Positions 57,701 through 64,000 of a stretch of DNA of 64,000 nucleotides are shown in pieces. A program made the position numbers and the translations under genes. Origin of the DNA: Panaeolus papilionaceus (lineage: Eukaryota > Basidiomycota > Agaricomycetes > Agaricales); assembly GCA_015501605.1 (NCBI GenBank), contig JADNRZ010000001.1:1488001-1552000 (forward strand). The letters are read 5' to 3'. Under the pieces are notes generated by a model. That model saw nothing but the letters and a program-made list of their open reading frames with translations, did not search any database and was not told where the DNA came from. Position 1 is the first letter of the stretch; every line of letters begins with the position of its first letter.

Positions 57701-59343
57701 GAAAGAGTAGAAAGCCTGTTCCTCAGTATGTTGTTTTTGCCTTGGGTATATCTGCGTTTCTGCTAACCGTATTGTCTAGTTCTAATGACGACTCGGTTCC
57801 TACAGAGAAGACCAGCAAATTTAGTCTTCCAAGATTACATGGACCGAGTAGCATGCGCAAAACGTCTTCGCAGTCTACAAAGGCCTCAACAGTCACAGAC
57901 TCCCCACCTAAGCCACATGACCTTTCTGTTCTTGCAGCATTGGCACCACAAGATGGAAAGAAGGACCACGCTACGTTACGCAAGAGGACGTCGTCTGCAC
58001 CTCAACCACCCCCGCTAGCTCCTGGTAGCTCATCTGCCGCCACCGCCGTCCCTCCTGGTACACAGGAAGTCAACGGTATCAAGCAAGGGCAGAGCATTCT
58101 CGAGCAGATTGGCGAGCCTGATCATGAAGGTTGGATGCGCAAACGGGGCGATCGCTACAATACCTGGAAGTTGAGATATTTCGTTCTCAAAGGCCCACAT
58201 CTGTATTGCTTGAGGAGTAACAGCAAGGCTGTAAGTGCCCCTAGTACTCTCGTCCCCTTGGTTGATACTGATGAACCCTTGCAGGAAACTAAGATTAAAG
58301 GTTATGTTCACATCGTTGGATATAAAGTCACGGTTGACGAGAACTTGGACCCTGGACGTTATGGATTCCGGATTGATCACGACCACGACAAGACCCATTA
58401 TTTCAGTTCGGAGGAGAAGACCGCAGTCAGGGATTGGATGAAGGCTATCATGAAAGCTACTATTGGACGGGACTATACTAGTGCGTCTTGTTTTTTTCTT
58501 CTTTTCCAGACCCTGCTTTTATTAACGTGCTGCCCGTTGTAGAACCTGTCATGTCATCTTGCAATATCCCTACTATTCCCCTCATTGTGGCGCAAGCCAT
58601 GAACCCTGCTCCTCGCCCTCCTTCCCCAACCGCTCGTGCAGCAACTCAGAAGGCTCTCCGCCGTGAGAATACAGGTCAACTGTCCAGCCGGGATGCGCGA
58701 GTGTTAATGGGCTTTTCAGAAAGCGACGGCAAAGATGCTGAAAGGACACCATTGGATTCTTTCTTTAGCAATCCTGGAAACGAAGTTTCTGATGGCGTCC
58801 CACCTACTCCTCAACGGGCATCCGCGCCACCCCGACCATCGAGAGAAATGAGGAGAAGTGCATCCACTAAGGTTGCTTCGGTATGGTTTTTCCCTCAAGA
58901 CCGGCTGCGCGTTATACTGATTTGCATCTACACAGATGAGCATTATAGACGATAACCTTATCGCTTGGGCAAACAGCCATCTCCCCGATAGCCTGCAGAT
59001 CACAGATCCCAACGGACCCCTGTGCGGCGGGCTTGCACTTCTCCGCCTAGCAGAATCGATTCGAGGTCGGGCATCTTCGCCACCTGTGCCAGACAATGCA
59101 TTCCCGGTCGATGCCAACGATGACAAGTTGGACGGTTTGTTCAGGCTCTTCGACTTTTTGTTGGACAACGATGTCAAGATGGGAAGTGTCAGCATCAATG
59201 ATGTTAGACAAGGAAAGAGGGATAAGATTATTCAGTTGTTGAAGGCGCTGAAAGTGTGGGAGGAGAAGAGGAAGGCTCTCGCAAGCACATTGGGCAAGGG
59301 CTCTATGCATGCGGGTGGCTTTATGGCTCCTGTTGTCGCCTGA
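54763..59343 (+). CDS. BOI-type polarised-growth scaffold (SH3-SAM-PH plus CH-like tail)
   Basis: Cortical scaffold like yeast Boi1/Boi2, which links Cdc42 signalling to polarised exocytosis. The start MPEYVYALHDFLPEHEDEVS begins an SH3 domain, split by a 355-base intron (54889-55243) and completed by GKNLAGKTGLFPVAY. A long disordered acidic and Pro-rich region follows, then a SAM domain (WTVDEVVEWLKSKGFDQDVC; ELDVNLLKTEIGVMAFGKRM). Next are further disorder and a PH domain (EGWMRKRGDRYNTWKLRYFV; DPGRYGFRIDHDHDKTHYFS; VRDWMKAIMKA) followed by PVMSSCNIPTIPLIVAQAMN and the Boi-typical SSRDARVLMGF. The last exon (after about 58934) resembles a calponin-homology domain: IDDNLIAWANSHLPDSLQIT, GGLALLRLAESIRGR. 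The C-terminal CH-like segment is not in the yeast proteins. Confidence 0.87.
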
Positions 59344-60012
59344 GGACGCTACATTGCTTTTTTTTTCAAGAGCGCTACACTCGTTTTGAATTTCCCTTTT
59401 TTATGTGTCGTAATTTACTGTTTCCTTGTTTTCTTGCATCTCTTCCAGTCTACATATGTATATATCTAAGTATGGTTGACCATGGAGCATTGTTTTGTAT
59501 CTTGTTTTCCTTTTTCTATTCAACAAACCTTTATTCTCTCCCCTTTACCTGACTGGTTCCTCCTTGTTTCGGCGACTGACATTGAGAACTTGTCGTCTGG
59601 CATTTTACTCTCTGATTAAGCTTGCATCGTTCAATTTAATTCAATTAGGATCTCATTTTTCCTTCACATAATGCCGCTTTTCTCGAGCATCCCTTCCCCT
59701 TTTTATTTCTCTATACTCAGTTTTTGTAGCATGATTTCAACACACTATATACCTTTGATATACCCTCCTTTGTTGTCGTCGCTGTGAACGCGGCGTATAT
59801 TTATGTCAAAGGGACGTAAATAAACTTTCATCTGGAAACGGCGATGATGGTTCGCGATTGGTTCAAACCTTGACTCTATCACTGCACTCGATAGACGCCC
59901 AGATAAGCCACGCCTTTATAAGACTCGTGAAAACGATCTGGACATACATTCTGCTCTTTGACTCGTTCTTCCATCTTCCCTAACTTTACAATAAATTGTT
60001 ACACGTTCTATC
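59344..60012. other. Intergenic, T-rich 3' flank and promoter
   Basis: About 670 bases between plus-strand genes. The first 450 bases are T-rich (3' untranslated-like). TTTATAAGA near 59915-59923 lies about 95 bases before the next start codon and may be its TATA element. No gene seen. Confidence 0.5.
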
Positions 60013-62267
60013 ATGGGTGCCGACACTCTGGTCGCTGACCCTCCTGCCATCACTCAGGATCATCCCAACCCTATCGTAACGCCACCCGATCCTCCATCTG
60101 AGACCAAACCCAACAAACCTTTAGTTCACCACGAGTTTACGTTTCCTCCTTTTCCTGCCATACCAGAGGGTGTAACCATCCTACCGTTTTCTCAGTTCAA
60201 AGAAAGCGGTATCTTGATCGAAGCAGGCCCCGACGGCGAAGAAGTGGACGCTCTTGGCATTCCTACTATTCCAATGTCGAAACGTCATGACACTGACGAG
60301 TGCAAGACAAAGGCGACGAAGCGAAAGGGAACATGGGACTCCAAAGGGAGGAAGAAGAAGAAGGGTGCCAACGGAGCGGCAGACCCAGCTCTGACGTGGT
60401 GGGAGGTTTGGGAAGACGGAGAGGTTACGCGCTGGGCGACAAGCCATGATCCGTGAGTAGGCCCACAGCGTTTTTTTTTCTTTTTTTTTTCGCGCCAACT
60501 TTTTCTCTTCACTTTTGGGTTCGTTTTGCTTGTAACACAGGGCTGACTTTGGTTCTCTCTCTAGAAATTCATCCCGATACGAACGCTTACATGCCGCTTG
60601 CACTGATTTTACTGACAAGCGCAAGTGGGAGGCACAAATCAAGGCGGAAACGGGCCCCAAATATGTCTGGGACAAGGTAAGGACCCACTGTCAATGCGCG
60701 TTACATTATATGGAATTGATAGCCCCTGTTTGTTAATTAGTTCCAAAGATATATTGGTGTCTCTGACTCTAGTTCTGTGGAAAGCGCGACAAAGAGGAAG
60801 AAACGTCGAAAGCTTTTTGGCCCGGACTCAGATGACGAACTTTCGGACGACGAAGTTGATTCCAAACATGAAGAAGATGCGCCAAACGAGAATGGTCGTA
60901 GCGACGCCACTGCTGCAGACACCGCGCCGCCTGATCATGAAGAACCTGAACCGGCACACACTCAGAACACTGGTATCATCGATCCAGAACTTTTGCTTCT
61001 GGAAAAGGCACAACGCCTAAACGAGGAGAAGATGTATGCTTTCTTTGAGAACCCCGAAAAGTCATTGAAGATCTTCATGTCATCCCATGGGCGGCGAATT
61101 GGACTTTACTGGTATGCGCTCTTTCCCCTTGGCTTCATGTTAATACGGTCTTAAACGGTTTTTTGTAGGTCTGAAGACAACTTGGACATCATTCCCCGCC
61201 TTTTGCGCTTTTTTGTCGGCTTTATCTTGCGCAGCAAGGTGCTTCCTGAGATCGATCGTGAACTGAACAGGTGCATGAACGTTCTCGACAAGGCCCTCAT
61301 TGAGATGCCCGCTTCTTCCGCACTCTCCAAAAACATGCCAGACCGCTTCAGCCAAGCCTGTTGCTCGTCATGGGGCAAGAAAACGGAGACGTACTTCTTC
61401 GGCGGTGACAGTTGGCCCTCGGCCGCTGATCCTGTCGCCCCTCCGGAGTCTCACCCCATTACGAGTGATATGGATGTCAACGAAGCTGCGCAGGGTGATT
61501 TATCTGGGAACACTGGATTCGACGAAGTTACAGCTGATAATGTCCCAGGTACCGCTCCCGATACGGACGGAGGGGTAAATGACGACGACGACGACGACGA
61601 CGACGACAATCCCTGGGGCCGGGAATGGATCCAAGGCCGTGCTGAGGAAGTTGCCCAGGCAGAGGCACAATTATGGGCACCGGTTGAGGAGAACATCATG
61701 TCAATTCTTGGACCTACCACGTTCCTAATTACACACAAAGCTGCTGTGGTTGAACGATCCATGCGAATTGTGAAAGCAGTCATCTCTCCAGGCCCTAATA
61801 TACCAGCGGCTGTCGTACAATCAGTGTTCTCTTTGGAATCTCCTGCAGTTGAGCTCGAGTTGGAGCGACGCTTCACAAAGGTGGTGCTTGGGACTTCAGT
61901 GGTTGGCTGGGACGGCGGTGAATCTCCTGTTTACTCCCGCCCAGAAATTCTCTCGACGTCCCAAGGACCAGTCATCGACAGTTCTGGTGCCTCTCCGCCA
62001 ATTGAAGTGCCTCCCGGTGCTACTCCTCCTCACAACCCACTCACGGATGATATAACCCTGTTAGTAGAGAAGGATGCGCCATATCTCAATGATTTCCACA
62101 TCGGGATGGGTCTCGGAGGGACATGGGTCCAGGTTGCAAGGGTTGCCCTGCCTCAGAAGAAAAAAGGAAAGAAACTCAAGCCTGCACCGAGTCTCTGGTA
62201 TATGTCTGAGCTGAATATGGTCATCCCGAGCTTCTGGACCATCCATGATGCCTCACCGTCTACTTGA
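60013..62267 (+). CDS. Arb1-like protein (putative Argonaute siRNA chaperone subunit), paralogue B
   Basis: Starts MGADTLVADPPAITQDHPNP at 60013. The same ordered blocks occur as in paralogue A: FPPFPAIPEGVTILPFSQFK, LGIPTIPMSKRHDTDECKTK, then across an intron YERLHAACTDFTDKRKWEAQ and KYVWDKFQRYIGV, an acidic linker after KKRRKLFGPDSD, and LLLLEKAQRLNEEKMYAFFE. These are followed by IDRELNRCMNVLDKALIEMP, VERSMRIVKAVISPG, VELELERRFTKVVLGTSVVG and LLVEKDAPYLNDFHIGMGLG-GTWVQVARV, ending SLWYMSELNMVIPSFWTIHD. An Asp run is encoded at 61581-61607. Four or so introns. The block pattern resembles Arb1 of the ARC complex (Argonaute chaperone, heterochromatin/RNAi), which I recall but could not check. 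Paralogy to the gene at 35089-37782 is clear. Confidence 0.62.
61581..61607 (+). repeat. GAC triplet microsatellite encoding poly-Asp
   Basis: Nine consecutive GAC codons inside Arb1-like paralogue B give a run of Asp in its acidic region. Probably length-variable. Confidence 0.9.
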
Positions 62268-63188
62268 GTAAATTACTCATAACTACATCAGAGTACGTCC
62301 TGAAGATTCAAGACTCTCGGCCTTGCATCCACATCGAGTTGACTTACAGTACGATTTTTTGAGTAGTGCACAATGTGTAATATGTATATTTTTCATGCGC
62401 TCTGCCTTCCGTTATGTTTATAATCGTTCGTAGCAGTATAGAATATCAAAATCGATTTTAGCAGCAGGTGGAGAGAAGGGGGCATTCAGAGATACACCAC
62501 TTTATGTCTCGCAAAGGCAAGCGTAAACACGACCTTTATTCCCGTCTACTGTAAAGGATACGAAATGACATGAAAGCGTTTGAACAGCGACTCAGCTGCG
62601 CTCTCTCTTTGACATCAAGCATCGGGCAGATACTTAGCTATGTAAGTAATGGCCCACACGTGCTTAAGTTGCTATTATTTTACTTTCAAATTGTGTGTGA
62701 ACTTGAAAGAGTGCGTAATCCAGCGGTGTTTAAACTTTCTCTACTCAATCCTGGCATAACGATTCACACTGTTAACAATGCAAATTTAACTTTGTGTATC
62801 CGAGTCACCGCGTACCACGTGCTTGGGCGCCTAACGAGTTCTGATACATTATCGAAAACATTTGATTATCAACCGTCGTCTCTGGAGTTGCAAATTGTTT
62901 GAATATCACATCGTAAGTGTAAAATCTAGTCCGGTGATTGGACACTGATCAGGCCTTTACAAGCCTTTACACCCAGTCAGTGATACCCAAAAAACGAAGC
63001 TAACTTGAAGACCAAATGTTTCGAAGTTCATACGGCAGGTCTCCGTCGGGCCGAAGCACACGAGGCACTCTTCGCGAATGTGCCAAAATGGTTCGAGGGA
63101 ACTATCGATCATATAAAGACCCAGGTCTGTCCTGTTCAATTGGGGTCGTTTCTTGCCTATCATTTGCTCATCGGTACACATTTCCAGA
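62268..63188. other. Intergenic, no gene supported
   Basis: About 920 bases. A 110-codon plus-strand frame at 62570-62902 shows no domain or splice context I can support. The segment just before 63189 also contains short open frames but no convincing upstream exon for the next gene. Confidence 0.45.
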
Positions 63189-64000
63189 ATGGCCCACCCA
63201 TCGGTCTATCCTAAAAAGATATACTTTTACCCAGTTGGCAACACGCCTGCTGTATCGCTAACACAGCACCTCCCCCCAGAACAAGATGCAGAGGCCTTGT
63301 TGTTGGGATGCGGTGACATTCGTCACTTCTTGCATACTATCCATAATGAAAAGGCAAACAGTGAGTCTTTCATCCATATGCGGCATACTACTAGTCGCTA
63401 AAAGGTAATCAAAAGCTTCCAGGTTTTTGGACTTGACCTGTTGCGACTGGGAAGCCGCCGTTCTAGGTGAGCCACTTGTCGCGTTTCTTACCACACCGCA
63501 TCTCAAGGCTTTTGATATCGTTAAACAGCGCGCAATATACTGCTACTCACCATGCTTGCTGATGGCATGGATTCCACTATCGTATGGTCGATCTATTACC
63601 ACATTTTTATCGACGATCCATCCTTTCATGTCCTCATTGACCATTGCAGCAAACTTCTGTCTTATTCCTCCGACATTCTCTCTTGGAATAATTCTCCATA
63701 CGGTCACTTCGTCCGATTCTGTGAAGAAAATTCGTTGAAGGAGATCCGACAGAAATGGCAGTCCTATATCCAGCTTTCGAACCAATCCACCCACGATGAC
63801 AGAAAAGTTGAGTTTGTCGCAGAGATGAAGAAAGTCTTTAGCAAGTACAAGCATTCCGTCAGAACTTCGGCACGTTCAGCAGGTCCTCTGATTGTGAACT
63901 ACCTACCTCAAGCACACCAATCATACGACTATTTTTGGACTCACGGCATGGTCAAATCACCACTATTTGTCCCAGCACGCTCTACAAAAGTTAATCCAAC
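63189..64000 (+). CDS. DUF4470-type protein, 5' part (cut by window end)
   Basis: Start ATG 63189 (MAHPSVYPKKIYFYPVGNTP). EQDAEALLLGCGDIRHFLHT is followed across an intron by RFLDLTCCDWEAAVL and across a second (about 63468-63528) by ARNILLLTMLADGMDSTIVW. This LLLGCGD..H...T / LD.TCCD.E.A.LARN.LL arrangement is the hallmark of the DUF4470 domain common in mushrooms, often followed by a C-terminal MYND finger. The frame then stays open to the window end (SWNNSPYGHFVRFCEENSLK; VNYLPQAHQSYDYFWTHGMV), so the C-terminus, including any MYND finger, is not visible. Function unknown. Confidence 0.8.

Noticed and set aside
62570..62902. 110-codon plus-strand frame as a gene
   Set aside because: No motif, no supporting splice sites, and the amino-acid composition looks random.
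1..64000. Transposon, retroelement, CRISPR array or virus-derived gene
   Set aside because: No reverse transcriptase, integrase, transposase, long terminal repeat, spaced direct-repeat array or viral domain was seen in any frame.

Overview
The window reads as nuclear DNA of a mushroom-forming basidiomycete (Agaricomycetes). The evidence is dense genes broken by many introns of about 45-70 bases with GT(A/G)AGT-type donors, no operons, short intergenic gaps, and several gene types typical of this class: a protein-kinase-like protein with a degenerate catalytic core, MYND-finger families, a DUF4470-type gene, and an SH3-SAM-PH polarity protein. I cannot name the genus. No transposon, CRISPR array, rRNA or confident tRNA was seen.

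Layout, left to right. Position 1-122 holds the 5' end of a minus-strand gene that runs off the window; it is followed by about 2.5 kb without a supportable gene. Housekeeping genes then run to about 21.4 kb: a Nup120/Nup160-like nucleoporin (+), a Zn2Cys6/Fungal_trans transcription factor (-), the Hsp90 co-chaperone STI1/HOP (+), the AP-3 mu subunit (-), an unrecognised acidic-tailed protein (+), a D-arabinose-dehydrogenase-like aldo/keto reductase (-) and a B12D/NDUFA4-type mitochondrial protein (-). From 22 to 32 kb come a large low-complexity coiled-coil protein (-), an isochorismatase-family hydrolase (+), a small helical protein (-) and an EF-hand MscS channel (+).

The stretch from 32 to 46 kb is more accessory: an intact MYND protein (-), two decayed copies of another MYND-linked family (-), an Arb1-like gene (-), a basidiomycete-type Cys-containing nuclear-looking protein (+), a frame-disrupted member of the same MYND-linked family (+), two divergent hotdog thioesterase paralogues (-/+), and ITP pyrophosphatase (-). 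From 46 kb on, all genes are on the plus strand: a secreted-looking amidase-signature enzyme, a predicted pseudokinase, an omega-type glutathione transferase, a BOI-type polarity scaffold (SH3-SAM-PH plus a CH-like tail), a second Arb1-like paralogue, and a DUF4470-type gene cut by the window end.

The genes do not form one pathway. The points most worth a second look are the two Arb1-like paralogues (possible RNAi/heterochromatin components), the thioesterase pair in which one copy has lost the HG motif, the pseudokinase, the decaying MYND-linked family, and unusual splicing: two GC-AG introns in one gene, an 11-base microexon, a possible tandem/recursive intron and a possible ultrashort intron. 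Exon boundaries were placed by eye from splice signals and frame continuity, and intron-containing CDS spans include the introns.
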